Source of the DNA: Rickettsiella endosymbiont of Miltochrista miniata
GTDB taxonomy: Bacteria; Pseudomonadota; Gammaproteobacteria; Diplorickettsiales; Diplorickettsiaceae
NCBI RefSeq assembly: GCF_964031245.1
Contig: NZ_OZ035017.1
Span: 124,001 to 188,000, forward strand
Reading direction: 5' to 3'
Length of the DNA: 64,000 nt
Shown here: one piece after another, positions 1 through 10,600 of the stretch
Position numbering within the stretch: position 1 is the first letter of the stretch
Layout: every line of letters begins with the position of its first letter
Translations under genes and position numbers: made by a program
The notes under the pieces: generated by a model
Database searches by the model: none
Told to the model about the DNA's origin: nothing
The model's input: the letters and a program-made list of their open reading frames with translations, nothing else

Positions 1-792
1 AAAGGCGATTACACTTGTAAACAATGCGGGGCACTGTTATATCATTCTTCGGCTAAATTTGATTCTGGAAGTGGCTGGCCCAGTTTTGACGATGAAATAT
101 CAGGTGCAATTAAACGAGTACCTGATCCAGATGGCCATCGTACCGAAATTACCTGCGCGAAATGTGGAGCGCATCTGGGCCATATATTTCTAGGCGATGG
201 TTTGACGCCTAAGAATATTCGTCATTGTGTTAATTCAATATCTCTAGAATTTACCCCTAAAAATGAAGCTGCAAAAGATTTGCAAAAAACTTCAAGCAAA
301 ACTAATCTTCAGACTGAAACTGCTATTTTTGCGGGAGGGTGTTTTTGGGGTGTAGAATATTTAATGAAACAATTACCCGGGGTTATTTCAGTAATTTCTG
401 GATACATTGGTGGTAATACATCTAATCCCACCTATGAAGAAGTCTGTACCCAGCCTACCGGTCATGCCGAAGCAGTTGAAATTATTTTTGATCCTAGCAA
501 AGTAAGCTATGAAACTTTAGCTAAACAGTTTTTCGAAATCCATGATCCAGAGCAGTTAAACCGACAAGGGCCCGATAAAGGCGAGCAATATCGGTCTGAG
601 ATTTTTTATACCACTCCAGAACAAAAAGAAATCACCTTAAAACTGATTAGTATTTTAAAAAATAAAGGTTTTCAAGTGGTTACCAAAGTTACACCGGCTA
701 CAACATTCTGGAAGGCAGAAGATTATCATCAAAATTATTATGAAAAAAACCGGAAACAACCTTACTGCCATTTTTATGTTAAAAGATTTTAA
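1..792 (+). CDS. msrBA: Bifunctional methionine sulfoxide reductase MsrB-MsrA (5' partial)
   Basis: Repairs oxidised methionine: the MsrB domain reduces the R-epimer of methionine sulfoxide and MsrA the S-epimer. The frame is open from base 1, so the N-terminus lies outside the window; an internal ATG at 202 is not the real start. The MsrB part shows two zinc-type CxxC pairs (CKQC and CAKC), the SGSGWPSF core and the catalytic Cys in RHCVNS (codon 226). After a short linker, MsrA begins with the catalytic GCFWG motif (Cys codon 340) and has [12 protein letters not shown] and GEQYRS, as in the family. Fused Msr proteins are common in pathogens and may act outside the cytoplasm, but the signal region cannot be seen. 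The domain order B-then-A is clear. Confidence 0.95.
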   Translation, partial: KGDYTCKQCGALLYHSSAKFDSGSGWPSFDDEISGAIKRVPDPDGHRTEITCAKCGAHLGHIFLGDGLTPKNIRHCVNSISLEFTPKNEAAKDLQKTSSKTNLQTETAIFAGGCFWGVEYLMKQLPGVISVISGYIGGNTSNPTYEEVCTQPTGHAEAVEIIFDPSKVSYETLAKQFFEIHDPEQLNRQGPDKGEQYRSEIFYTTPEQKEITLKLISILKNKGFQVVTKVTPATTFWKAEDYHQNYYEKNRKQPYCHFYVKRF

Positions 793-832
793 ATGCTACC
801 CGACTTAATTTAAATCTTGCCGTTTTTTTAAT

Positions 833-1468
833 TTAGTTTCTAACCCAATCTAAATCAACATCGCCTTTAATACCGTTTACTTTTCCCTTTGAACTATATT
901 GCCAGCAAGACCAGTTCTTTCCTGATTGTTCCCAGCTTTTGGGGAGGTGTGGTTCATCTACATTCCACTGGGCAATCCAAAGTGGATAGACACTAAAATC
1001 ATATTTTTCCCAGTTTACGCCACTATTCCAATAGGCAGGTGAACAATAAATCATTGGCTTAACATCTAAAAGATCGCAGTTGAGTAGGCCTAAAAGCATG
1101 TGTAAATGATCGGCCATTATATCCCTACTAGCGGATTCGTTGCCCCCTGCCTCCACATCAATAGCTAGACCATTCATTGCCGGATCAAATCCAACTGATA
1201 GTAGATTCCTTTTAATATTTGCAACTTGCTCTTCTGGAATGCTATTTAAAACTCTAAAATAATGGTAGGCATTGACTTTAAGCCCTGGATTTTTTGCAGC
1301 ATTCCAATTAGTAACGAAGTTTGGATCGGTGTAAGTTCCGCCTTCTGACATTTTGATAAACACATGTTTAATTTCTTCTGTCGCAACTTTTTCCCAGTCA
1401 ATTTCCCCTTGCCAGTGTGAGATGTCAATTCCTTTTTCGCACAAAATATTTTGTTGTTGATTTTTCAT
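833..1468 (-). CDS. GH25 family lysozyme (1,4-beta-N-acetylmuramidase)
   Basis: A 211-residue protein of the glycoside hydrolase 25 family, which cleaves the muramic acid-glucosamine bond of peptidoglycan. Near the N-terminus is GIDISHWQG (residues 13-21), a family hallmark, and near residue 100 the acidic LAIDVEAG strand supplies the Asp-x-Glu catalytic pair. Later motifs include MIYCSPAYW and PLWIAQW; the C-terminal WQYSS and DVDLDW are also typical. There is no signal peptide or wall-binding domain, so export would need another route, or the enzyme acts after lysis. It is convergent with msrBA and monocistronic. Prophage or secreted-weapon origin is possible; function as a muramidase is well supported. 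Confidence 0.9.
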   Translation of the reverse strand: MKNQQQNILCEKGIDISHWQGEIDWEKVATEEIKHVFIKMSEGGTYTDPNFVTNWNAAKNPGLKVNAYHYFRVLNSIPEEQVANIKRNLLSVGFDPAMNGLAIDVEAGGNESASRDIMADHLHMLLGLLNCDLLDVKPMIYCSPAYWNSGVNWEKYDFSVYPLWIAQWNVDEPHLPKSWEQSGKNWSCWQYSSKGKVNGIKGDVDLDWVRN

Positions 1469-1721
1469 ATAGTCTCTTTTTATTGTTTGAAGTTTCGATA
1501 AAAATTTTTTAAATAGAATTTGATTAGCTAATATCCAAAAAGAAAATAATTTTAATGTTTAATTATTTGTATCAAGAAGGTAAGAAATAGACAATGACCA
1601 TTTAGCATATATCTGTTGCTGTGATTTTGTTTTATCTTAAAGAGAAGATTAATTTTTGCATTAACAGGAAGCAATTTTTAATATATATTAGAATTAAATT
1701 CTTAATACTAATAATAAAAAA

Positions 1722-3119
1722 ATGCCATTAAAAAATAAAGATAATTTTAGTTTCGTAGGCTATTGCCCTCCTGGAGAAACTACTGTTTCACATCCGGTAA
1801 ACTTCTACATAAAAGACAAAAATGAAAGTTCTTGGGCTGTTAAATCTCTAGCGACTCGATTGCAACGATCGATTCCAAAGGAAGAGCAAATCAAAACAGG
1901 GTTTATCGAAACCATAGCGGGGGAAATTGCTCGTTTAGTACTAGGCAGCTCGCAGCCAAAAACTCGATTAATGGAAAAAAATGTAGAGAATAACACTGCT
2001 TATTTTGTCCTTTCTAAGGAAATACCTGAGTTTAACGAATTATATTTCTGTGAAAATAAGAATTATTATAAGGCCATTCAGAGTAAGGAAATTACCGGAC
2101 TCGGTGGCGTTTTGGTGCTTGCTTTATGGCTAGACGATATCGATGTAAAACAGCGCGGTAATATTGGTGTCAATGATTCTGGACAGGTAGTAAAAATTGA
2201 TTGGGACTGTTCTCTTAACGATATGCATAAAATAGAACCTGACCCACAGGGAATGATTACCGCAGAAGATATCAAATTGTTACCCAATATCGCTAATTTT
2301 CATGCTTACCAATGGCTGAGCTTTGTGACCGAGGGATGTAATGAAGCGATCTTGAAAATAATCATTGATTCTGCCCCTATGTTAGATGATCAATATCCGC
2401 AAGTTTCTCAACAGCAGTTTGATCAATCGATTAAAACTAATCCTCGCAATACGAAAGTATTCGATGAAGAAGTAAGGGATAAAATAAATTTAATTGCCGA
2501 TTGTATCGGTAAAGTTAAAGTTGGGTTTCCTGTATATAATTTATTAAGATTCTTCCTGGTCAAACGAACTCCCGAAAATTTGCAGCAAAAATTAGATCTC
2601 ATGCAAAAGAATGCATCTGAAATCACAGAATTAGATAGTTTTAGGTTGGAAGTTAATCAAACGATTCTGCGTATCATATTGCTACCTGAGAGTTTGATAG
2701 AGAAATTTTCACAATGTTATGTTCCGGATGATTCTGAAGAATCCAGCCAATTAGCCAGTAAAATAATCAAAATTCTTATTGAAAGGCAGCAACAACTCAT
2801 ACAGGCTGTGCAAGAAGTTGAAAGTTTCCATCTGTATATGGGGAGCAAACAAGCTGAAGACGATATACGCTCTTGTTATATATCTTCTATAAACTCATTT
2901 AAAACCATGGGCAAATCTTTTTTGGTAGAAGAAACTGAATCGGATGTTCTAAAAGATAAAATTCGCATCAAATTTAAAAAATTTAAAAACGATTTCGCTG
3001 CAACAACAAATAAAATGGACAATCCAAGTGGTAGTCATCAAACTTTCTTTTCATCAGCTAGCTCCAGCCAACAACCTAATTATCCCTCTTCGTCTCACAC
3101 TAGGCGCTTCGGCTCATAA
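1722..3119 (+). CDS. Hypothetical protein with kinase-like core, candidate effector
   Basis: I do not recognise this 465-residue protein with certainty. Residues about 125-165 contain LALWLDDIDVKQRGNIGV followed by a strand ending VVKIDWDCS. The spacing of an Asp, an Asn four to eight residues later, and a KIDWD strand resembles the catalytic and metal-binding segments of HipA/PI3-4-kinase-like folds, which occur in several Legionella and Coxiella effectors. The C-terminus is helical and ends in a Ser/Gln/Pro-rich tail (last 30 residues), as is common for type IV substrates. No signal peptide or membrane segment is seen. It stands alone with a long AT-rich upstream spacer. Kinase activity is an inference only. 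Confidence 0.6.
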   Translation: MPLKNKDNFSFVGYCPPGETTVSHPVNFYIKDKNESSWAVKSLATRLQRSIPKEEQIKTGFIETIAGEIARLVLGSSQPKTRLMEKNVENNTAYFVLSKEIPEFNELYFCENKNYYKAIQSKEITGLGGVLVLALWLDDIDVKQRGNIGVNDSGQVVKIDWDCSLNDMHKIEPDPQGMITAEDIKLLPNIANFHAYQWLSFVTEGCNEAILKIIIDSAPMLDDQYPQVSQQQFDQSIKTNPRNTKVFDEEVRDKINLIADCIGKVKVGFPVYNLLRFFLVKRTPENLQQKLDLMQKNASEITELDSFRLEVNQTILRIILLPESLIEKFSQCYVPDDSEESSQLASKIIKILIERQQQLIQAVQEVESFHLYMGSKQAEDDIRSCYISSINSFKTMGKSFLVEETESDVLKDKIRIKFKKFKNDFAATTNKMDNPSGSHQTFFSSASSSQQPNYPSSSHTRRFGS

Positions 3120-3202
3120 TGTTTCTCTTATCTAAATAAATTCATATTTATAGCGCTTTAAGCTATATTGAAACTTCAGCGGTAGACTGCCAGGGAGGCT
3201 GA

Positions 3203-3976
3203 ATGAATTTTTCTAAGATAATTAGAATGGGGTTGAGCGTAGTACTTTGTTTAGTCGCGAGTGCACTTTACGCAGCACCCAATGCATATTCTAAATCTCA
3301 TTGTTATCATCCTCACCGATTATATTTTGATTTAGGTGTCGGTAAGGCCTACGATTATGCAAGTAGCAATAGCTTTTTGCTTGCTCCGAATGGGAGTGTG
3401 TTAGGGAGCTTAAAAACAGGCAATTCTTACAGCACACCCTTTTTCTTTGTTGGGATAGGGTATCGATGGGCGCGCGACAATCCATGGTTTCCTAGTATTA
3501 ATATGGGCTTGCAGCATCGCTATACTTCGCCAATAAATGTTTTCGGAGTTTCGCAGACGCCTAGTGTAGACCCAGCTCCAACCAGTTATAATTATCGATT
3601 GCAACAGGAAAGCTGGCTGCTTATGACCAAAGCAGATATCTATAAATGGCAAAGATTTATGCCCTATGTTGCGTTAGGTTTGGGCGCTTCGTTTAATAGG
3701 ATCACTCAGCTGTTTGTAAACTCTTCAACTTTTACTAACCAGCTGGGAGGCTCGACCAATCTAACGGGTGATTTTAGTTACAATGTGGGTGCGGGTATAG
3801 ATTATCAGGTCAAAGATGATTTTTGGTTATCGTTAGGTTATTTCTATGATAATCTTGGAAAGAATAAAGTAGATAATGTATTTACAAATAGTACCTTCAC
3901 ACCTATTGGCACATTAAAAAACGCTAATCTGCATGCGAGCAGTGTTTTTCTTAGTGCACGCTATTTATTTTGGTAA
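3203..3976 (+). CDS. Outer-membrane beta-barrel protein
   Basis: A 257-residue exported protein. The first 24 residues form a classical signal peptide (positively charged start, hydrophobic core, cleavage near LYA-AP). The mature part alternates aromatic and small residues in short strands, with FFFVGIGYRW, the repeated GLG/GVGAGIDY pattern and a final strand SSVFLSARYLFW. The terminal aromatic residue is the usual BAM recognition signal. This matches small eight-stranded OmpA/OmpW-like porin or adhesin barrels; I cannot place it in one family. A purine-rich Shine-Dalgarno region (GGGAGG) lies just upstream of ATG 3203. Likely surface-exposed. Confidence 0.8.
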   Translation: MNFSKIIRMGLSVVLCLVASALYAAPNAYSKSHCYHPHRLYFDLGVGKAYDYASSNSFLLAPNGSVLGSLKTGNSYSTPFFFVGIGYRWARDNPWFPSINMGLQHRYTSPINVFGVSQTPSVDPAPTSYNYRLQQESWLLMTKADIYKWQRFMPYVALGLGASFNRITQLFVNSSTFTNQLGGSTNLTGDFSYNVGAGIDYQVKDDFWLSLGYFYDNLGKNKVDNVFTNSTFTPIGTLKNANLHASSVFLSARYLFW

Positions 3977-3983
3977 TTTTGAT

Positions 3984-4110
3984 ATGCTGCAAACGAGTTG
4001 TCTCGTTAGAGCGAAGACTGGAGGGAAAAAGCATCATGCCGTAAAATTGTGGTGGAAGTGACTGCGTGCAATCACGAAAGAGACCAGTGGCCGGATATGA
4101 GATCTAAGGG
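3984..4110. other. Short GC-richer segment of unknown origin
   Basis: This spacer is visibly richer in G and C than its AT-rich surroundings. It contains an AACGAG/CTCGTT hairpin near 3993-4008 and two open short frames (one of 25 codons starting at ATG 3984, one ending exactly at the ATGA of the next gene). No known family is recognised. It may be a remnant of a mobile element or a leader RNA for the gene at 4117. Confidence 0.25.
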
Positions 4111-4116
4111 TTATTT

Positions 4117-5034
4117 ATGAAAAAAATAAAAAAAAATTGTTTGTATATATTATTAATGTGCTTTATTTCGCCTATTATTTTAGCACATAAGTTGGATCAC
4201 TATTCCACTTATTTTTTCCCCAATAAATTTGATCAAGGTAATAATGACGCGTCACCGTTATTGCCAAAAAATCATGCACATATTTTCTCACTACCTTTTC
4301 TGAATGCAAAAAAGGTACTACGTGTTTATTTCGGTCCATTTGTTCCAATAAAAGATTATCTTCCATCCTATAACAACAAATCTATTGTTGAGTTGATCAA
4401 AAACGGAATATGGGGGGATCAATTCGATGCGGGTGGGTATAAAGCTTACCTTTTTGTCTATGATCCGCAACGAAACTCATCAGTTTATCTTGGTGTAATT
4501 CAACCAGAATCGCAAGATGGAAACTCGGGCGCACTCTATGTTCCTTATGCGATTAGAGGGGATAATAAAGCAATTATACTTGATGCTTGGATGGGTAGCC
4601 CGGGTGCTGGGGGTGGCTCCACTGATTATGGTTATGCGTTGATGCCAATTAGAATATCTAGTAAGAATACGGCGATTAACAGTTATATCTTGAGAGCCAT
4701 TGCTACACGAAAAGCAGTATTTTATGATCATTTTAGTAAGGTAATCTATATTGATGAGGGTGGAAAAACCGCAGTGTGTGGTAAACCTGGGCCTACTAAT
4801 GATGCGATCATTTATTATCGTAATCTTTTATATCCCACCAAAAAGAGAATTCTTGCAGAAGAACCGAACACTGTCTACAGCAATATAAATGTCGATGAAG
4901 TAAACAAAAAAATTTCATTTGTCGCGACAAGTTATTTAAATTTACCCTATGCTACCTGTCCACAAGATGTATATCCTCAAACCTTACTGAAGCGTAAGTC
5001 AATAAGACAAGTAATGAGCTTACCTTCTAATTAA
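4117..5034 (+). CDS. Secreted hypothetical protein
   Basis: A 305-residue protein with a clear N-terminal signal peptide: a lysine-rich start (MKKIKK), a hydrophobic core and probable cleavage after ILA near residue 23. The mature part has no membrane segment and few motifs; a glycine-rich turn GSPGAGGGSTDYGY lies near residues 160-175, and three cysteines occur in the second half. I do not recognise the family. It lies directly upstream of the DUF2269/SDR operon (12-nt gap to 5047) and may be co-transcribed with it, so a periplasmic or surface role linked to that membrane operon is possible but unproven. Confidence 0.65.
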   Translation: MKKIKKNCLYILLMCFISPIILAHKLDHYSTYFFPNKFDQGNNDASPLLPKNHAHIFSLPFLNAKKVLRVYFGPFVPIKDYLPSYNNKSIVELIKNGIWGDQFDAGGYKAYLFVYDPQRNSSVYLGVIQPESQDGNSGALYVPYAIRGDNKAIILDAWMGSPGAGGGSTDYGYALMPIRISSKNTAINSYILRAIATRKAVFYDHFSKVIYIDEGGKTAVCGKPGPTNDAIIYYRNLLYPTKKRILAEEPNTVYSNINVDEVNKKISFVATSYLNLPYATCPQDVYPQTLLKRKSIRQVMSLPSN

Positions 5035-5046
5035 CTGAAATTTAAG

Positions 5047-5496
5047 ATGCTTTCAATTATTAAATTTTTTCATATCATTAGTGGCGTATCGTTTTTTGGG
5101 ATAACAACGGCTGGCTTTTTTTATATTACTCGAAGCATTAATAGGAAGGATCGATCCCTAATCGATTATTCCATAAGAGCAAGCTATTTTGGGGATGCCA
5201 TAATCTTACTGTGCATTTTTATTCTAATGGCAAGCTCGATACCACTCATTTTTGCGGGAAATTTTACTTTAGAAGTACCGTGGATCTTCGTTGCTTATCA
5301 TGCTTTTGATTTAATTATAATATTTTGGATATTCAATATATTTATTAAAAAAGTTTACTTATCTAGAATAGTTATAGCCTCTTATTCTTTAAAAGCTTTT
5401 TATTATTTGAATATTGCTATGATATTAATTTTTATTAATTTAATCCATGATGCGGTAATGAAAAGCACCTGGATAGAATTTCTATTTAGGAAATAA
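5047..5496 (+). CDS. DUF2269-like integral membrane protein
   Basis: A 149-residue protein with four hydrophobic helices and an opening LSIIKFFHIISGVSFFG. The K-x-x-H-I-x-S segment in the first helix is shared with the better DUF2269 match at 6786. A second histidine-containing helix (YHAFDLIIIFW) and the conserved placement next to an SDR-DoxX gene support membership. DUF2269 proteins are small inner-membrane proteins of unknown biochemical role, sometimes proposed to carry haem through the conserved histidines. It ends 3 nt before the SDR gene, so the genes form one operon. Divergence from its neighbour suggests an old duplication. Confidence 0.7.
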   Translation: MLSIIKFFHIISGVSFFGITTAGFFYITRSINRKDRSLIDYSIRASYFGDAIILLCIFILMASSIPLIFAGNFTLEVPWIFVAYHAFDLIIIFWIFNIFIKKVYLSRIVIASYSLKAFYYLNIAMILIFINLIHDAVMKSTWIEFLFRK

Positions 5497-5499
5497 AAC

Positions 5500-6786
5500 A
5501 TGCGTATTTTAATAACAGGCGCTAATGGTTTTATAGCGCGGGAAATCATTGCTCGGCTGGCCGCAGGTGGTCACGATATTATTGCTTGCGTACACAATAG
5601 ACTTTTAGAAAATATTCCTCATGTCCATGCATTCAAAGCTGATTTTACTACCGCAATTACTCCTGAATATTGGTTACCACACTTAAAGGGTATTGATATA
5701 GTCATTAATTGTGTCGGCGTATTCCAAACAGCTAAAGAAAAGACCATATGGAATATCCATTATGAAGCACCCAAAGCGTTATTTGAAGCCTGTGCTAAGC
5801 AAGGAGTAAAGAAAATTATTCAAATTTCGGCGTTAGGGATTGATAAAGTGGATGTACCCTATGCAACAAGTAAATTAGCTATCGATAAATATTTGCAAAC
5901 CTTAGACATTGACTCAACCATTATTCGGCCAGGTTTTGTGTATGGTAAAGGTTCTTATGGTGGTTCTTCATTATTTCGTGGACTTGCCGGTCTACCCTTT
6001 ATTCTTCCGATGCCAGGCGGTGCAGAACAACTGCAACAACCTATCCATATAGATGATTTGACGCTTATAGTTGAGAAAGTATTAGATCTTCCTGGTACGC
6101 AAATACTTTATGCGGTAGGAAGTGAAAAACTTTCTGTAAAAAACATACTCATTAAATTGCGTGCATGGTTGGGTTTTAGAAAAGCGTGGCCAATCGCTAT
6201 ACCGGATAGGCTTACACAGTTAGGAGCTAAAATTGGAAATTGGATACCTAACTCTCCCATCAGTGAAACGGGTATTAAAATGATGGCTGTTGATAATATA
6301 GCGGATGACATGGAGATAAAAAATTTAGAAAATAGTATAGGCTTCAAGCCACGAAGTTTTAGTCGTGGTCTCAATGGCATGGTAAGCAGCGTACAGGATC
6401 GTTGGCATGCCAGATTATATTTTCTAAGACCTTTGTTACGTATTAGTATTGCGTTTATTTGGATATTTTCAGGGGTTATAAGTGCGTTGCCTGTTTCAGC
6501 GTCACTATCGTTTGGAATATTGACACAAGCAAAAATTCCACTTTCATTCCAGCCTTTTGCTTTATATGGGTTAAGTACAATAGATCTCTTACTAGGTTTA
6601 GCTACGCTATTTAATTACCGCTTAATAGTCATGGGGTTTCTCCAATGTGTTCTAATTTTATTTTATACCACGATAATTTCTTTTTCTCTCCCGAGCTATT
6701 GGTTACATCCTTTTGCGCCGATCGCAAAAAACATTCCTTTGTTGGTAGCCATACTGATTATGATGGCTTTAAATAGTGAACGATAA
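5500..6786 (+). CDS. NAD(P)-binding SDR/epimerase with C-terminal DoxX-like membrane domain
   Basis: A two-part 428-residue protein. Residues 1-290 are an extended/atypical SDR: the nucleotide-binding GANGFIA turn (residues 7-13), the NCVGVFQ strand, and YATSK supplying the Y-x-x-x-K pair, followed by RPGFVYG. Residues about 300-428 hold four hydrophobic helices resembling the DoxX family. This SDR-DoxX fusion next to DUF2269 proteins is a recurrent arrangement in proteobacteria and suggests a membrane-linked NAD(P)H redox module; the substrate is unknown. It starts 3 nt after the 5047 gene and its stop TAA overlaps the ATG of the next gene by one base, implying translational coupling. Confidence 0.88.
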   Translation: MRILITGANGFIAREIIARLAAGGHDIIACVHNRLLENIPHVHAFKADFTTAITPEYWLPHLKGIDIVINCVGVFQTAKEKTIWNIHYEAPKALFEACAKQGVKKIIQISALGIDKVDVPYATSKLAIDKYLQTLDIDSTIIRPGFVYGKGSYGGSSLFRGLAGLPFILPMPGGAEQLQQPIHIDDLTLIVEKVLDLPGTQILYAVGSEKLSVKNILIKLRAWLGFRKAWPIAIPDRLTQLGAKIGNWIPNSPISETGIKMMAVDNIADDMEIKNLENSIGFKPRSFSRGLNGMVSSVQDRWHARLYFLRPLLRISIAFIWIFSGVISALPVSASLSFGILTQAKIPLSFQPFALYGLSTIDLLLGLATLFNYRLIVMGFLQCVLILFYTTIISFSLPSYWLHPFAPIAKNIPLLVAILIMMALNSER

Positions 6787-7262
6787 TGTTATACGCATGG
6801 ATTAAAATATTACATATCATCAGCGCATCGGTGCTATTCGGTACCGGTTTAGGAACAGCTTTTTATATGTTTTATGTTAACCAACAGAAAAATATAACAC
6901 TTATTGCCAAGGCAACCTCAGCAGTAGTGGTTGCAGATTGGCTTTTTACTGCAACATCAGGTGTAATGCAAGCGTCTACTGGATATATTTTGATTTATTT
7001 AAAAGGATATTCGTTAACCAGTTTCTGGATACTAGGATCTATATTAGGTTACATTATTGCGGTTGTTTGCTGGGCTCCTGTAGTTTGGCTGCAAATGCGT
7101 TGTCGTGATTTAGCCTTAGCCGCATCAATAAATCAAACCCCTCTACCCAAAGAATATCAACATTATTTTAGGATATGGTGGATATTAGGTATTCCCGCTT
7201 TTATCGCTTTAATAGGTGTTTTTTATTTAATGGCCAACAAACCAGAGCATTGGTTTTTATAA
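6786..7262 (+). CDS. DUF2269 family inner-membrane protein
   Basis: A 158-residue, four-helix membrane protein. The first helix has WIKILHIISASVLFGTGLG, the typical K-x-L-H-x-x-x-A start, and the last part has YFRIWWILGIPAF followed by a short membrane helix, as in the DUF2269 family. The ATG overlaps the stop of the SDR-DoxX gene (TAATG), so it is the last gene of the 5047-7262 operon. The paired DUF2269 proteins on either side of an SDR-DoxX enzyme suggest one membrane redox complex. The reaction is unknown. Confidence 0.85.
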   Translation: MLYAWIKILHIISASVLFGTGLGTAFYMFYVNQQKNITLIAKATSAVVVADWLFTATSGVMQASTGYILIYLKGYSLTSFWILGSILGYIIAVVCWAPVVWLQMRCRDLALAASINQTPLPKEYQHYFRIWWILGIPAFIALIGVFYLMANKPEHWFL

Positions 7263-7686
7263 GCTTAAATGGCCAGTTGATACAGACTTCTGTGAACTTT
7301 CTTTTTTAAATTTTTCTTATTTAATACGAATAAAAAGTTAATTTATAAATTATGTTATTTCTGTATAAAAAAATAACACTATACAAAATTAAAAATTATA
7401 TATACATTACGCTTTAATTTTTTAATTAATTATTGCATATTCTAAAATCTGTCTTAAGGAAAATAATAATGCCTATCGCTAAGTCTTAAACTAATATGAG
7501 CTATTTATGAAGGAACCATTAAATTGCTGACGCTTAATAGCGGCGGACAATTCTCTTGAGTTTTTTAATCTCTTCTCTTTTATCCTAAGCTCATGTAAAT
7601 TATTTAATAAGTTTTTGGCTTTAAAAATGTCAAGGATTACCTGAAAAACAACTTTAAAAAAATTGCTCGTCTAAGGAAAATAAAAA
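7263..7686. other. Long intergenic spacer
   Basis: 424 bases, strongly AT-rich, without a convincing gene on either strand. It must carry the promoter and leader for the U-box gene. The last 15 bases before ATG 7687 include TAAGGAAAAT, a plausible ribosome binding site. Around 7520-7555 is a slightly GC-richer stretch (GACGCTTAATAGCGGCGG) that I cannot assign. Confidence 0.4.
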
Positions 7687-10600
7687 ATGCCTAATGCAAC
7701 AAAAAATTATCAATCTGTAACTACTCAACCCAATCTTCAAAAAGATCATCGCTTATTTGCAAAATGCCTAGTTGAGGTGGAACTTAGGTCGTTTATCAAG
7801 AAAACAATCAATGAAAGCGTAGAACGCGATGAATTGCCTGAAGGCCACCAATTTCTGTGCCCCATTTCACACGGAGTGATGGAAGATCCAGTCATCACCA
7901 AAGATGGCTTCACGTTTGATTTTAAAAATATTACGCAGTGGTTACAAATAAGCAAGACCAACCCTTTAACTCGGAAACCGCTTACGCAAGAACAGTTAAC
8001 ACGTAACACTGTTCTTAAAAAGGAAATAGATCATTGGGAGAAAGGTGATATTGATCAAAACATCTTTGTAATAATGGGAGGCACTGAAGAAACTTGGCGT
8101 CAATACGAAACTATCAGCACTAAATTATTAAAGGGAGACCCTACCATACCTTTTAAGCGAACAACTCAAGGTATTGCTACGGATCTACTGGTTAAGTACC
8201 ACAGAGAGGTATTCGCTCAGCCAGAACAAGACAGAAATGAGATATTAGCTTGGTACGAAGAACTGGACATGATTGAACAAGATTCTAAATGGTGCTTTGA
8301 TGGAACTTTTTGTAAAAGTAAAATTGAAGTCTTTGAAAAAAAAATCTTATTTAACACGGATTTAGACGTAGAAACCCAACTCAAGATTTTAGAAGTAAAG
8401 AATCTGCTTATTTATAAGCATGAAAGCTATGATCATGAGTTAATTCAAGAACTTGAAAACAACCTTAAGGATGCAGACGAAGTTAAAATTAAAAAATTAA
8501 TATCCTATTACCTATCAGAAAGTGCTGGAAATATCTGGTGGGCTCAAACAGACAATCGACGTCAAGCATTGCTCGATAAATATGCAACTGTGTTTACTGG
8601 AAGTTATCTAAAAACAGTTTCTTTAAACGCAACGCGTTGGACTTGCTATGCCATGTCTGACGCATTAAAACTGGCTATTTTTTGTCCTGAAAGAATCGGG
8701 GCTTATGTTAATTTTGTAGACAACCCTTCGCTTGAAAATACTAAACAAATTGTAGAATCTGGATTAGTTTTCGCCATGATTGCTATTTTATTAGAACATA
8801 GTATTTCAATAGCAGTAATCAATCATCGTGCTTATCCGGAATATAAAACATTTTTTAAACGTCCATCAGCTAACACCTGGCTTGATTTAATCAAAACAAA
8901 TCCCGGTGTCGTTGGTGCTTTATCAGTTTCTTTGGGTTATAGCGTAGGTTATAGCGCAAAAAAAATATTGAAAGCGACGGCTAACTGGGAATGTAGCTAC
9001 GGAAAAATAATGTCAGGAAATCTTCAAGAAGCAGGCCTAGCCTTCGCCGAACACCCTTCATTGTTAGGATTGCTGACATTTGCATTGAAAGAACTCGGAT
9101 ATAATGGCCATGTTTATCCAGAATATGCAGCCTTTCTTAAAAACCCAAGTGCTGGAACTTGGTGTTTTTTAGTCACAGCCAATCCTGGCATCATTGCAGC
9201 TTTATCAGTTTCGCTAGGTTATCCCGCAACGCGACTGTTGAAAGCGACGGTTAACTGGGAATGTAGCTACGATAAAATAATGTCTGGAAATATTGTAGAA
9301 GCAGGAAAAACATTTGCTGAACACCCGTCATTGTTAGGAGTGCTAACACTTGCATTGAAAGAACTCGGATATAATAACCATGCTTATCCAGAATATGCAG
9401 CCTTTCTTAAAAACCCATGTGCTGGAACTTGGTGTGATTTAATCACGGCTAATCCTGGTGTCATTAGCGCTTTATCAGTTTCATTAGGTTGTTCTGCAAC
9501 TCGATTGTTGAAAACGACGGTTAATTGGGAATGTAGCTACGGCAGCATAATGTCTGGAAATCTTCAAGAAACAGGAAAAGCTTTTGCCGAACATCCCTCA
9601 GTTTTAGGATTGCTGACGCTTGCATTGAAAGAACTCGGATATAACCAACACGCAGGTCCAAAATATGCTGCATTCTTTGAAAAACCTAGTGCTGGAACTT
9701 GGTGTGGTTTAATCACAGCCAATCCAGGTATCATTGGCGCTTTATTAGTTTCCTTAGGTTATTCTGCGACACGAATATTGAAGTTGGCTGTTAATTGGGA
9801 ATGTAGCTACGGCAGCATAATGTCTGGAAATCTTCAAGAAACAGGAAAAGCTTTTGCCGAACACCCCTCAGCTTTAGGTTTGCTGACGCTCGTATTAAAA
9901 GAACTCGGATATAATCACCACGCGGGCCCAAAATATGCCGCATTCCTTAAAAAACCAAGTGCTGAAACTTGGTGTAATTTAATCAAAGATAATCCTGGTC
10001 TCATTGCTGCCCTTTCGATAGTGTTGGGTTGTGGCGCAGCTTATGCCTTAAAGCTAGTGTTGAAAACGACGGCTAACTGGGAGTGCAACTACAGCAAAAT
10101 AATGTCAGGAGATCTTCAAGAAGCAGGCCTAGCCTTTGCCGAGCATCCTTCAGCTTTAGGGTTGCTAACACTTACATTGAAAGAACTCGGATATAATGAC
10201 CATGCTTATCCAGAATATGCAGGCTTTCTTAAAAATCCAAGCGCTGGTACTTGGTGTAGTTTAATCACATCCAATCCCGGTGTCATTGCTGCTGTATCGC
10301 TTTCATTGGGTTATCCCGCAACACGCGTGTTAAAAGCAACGGCTAACTGGGAATGTAGCTACAGCAAAATAATGTCAGGAAATCTTCAAGAAGCAGGCCT
10401 AGCCTTCGCCGAGCATCCTTCAGCCTTAGGATTACTGGCGTTTGCATTAAAAGAGCTAGGATATAATCACCACGCAGGTCCAGAGTATGCTGCATTCTTT
10501 AAAAAGCCTGGTGTTGAAACCTGGTATTGTTTAGTCAAGGCTAATCCTGGCCTCATGGCTGTTTCTTTCGTTTCGCTATTTCGTTTTACCAGTAAGGTAT

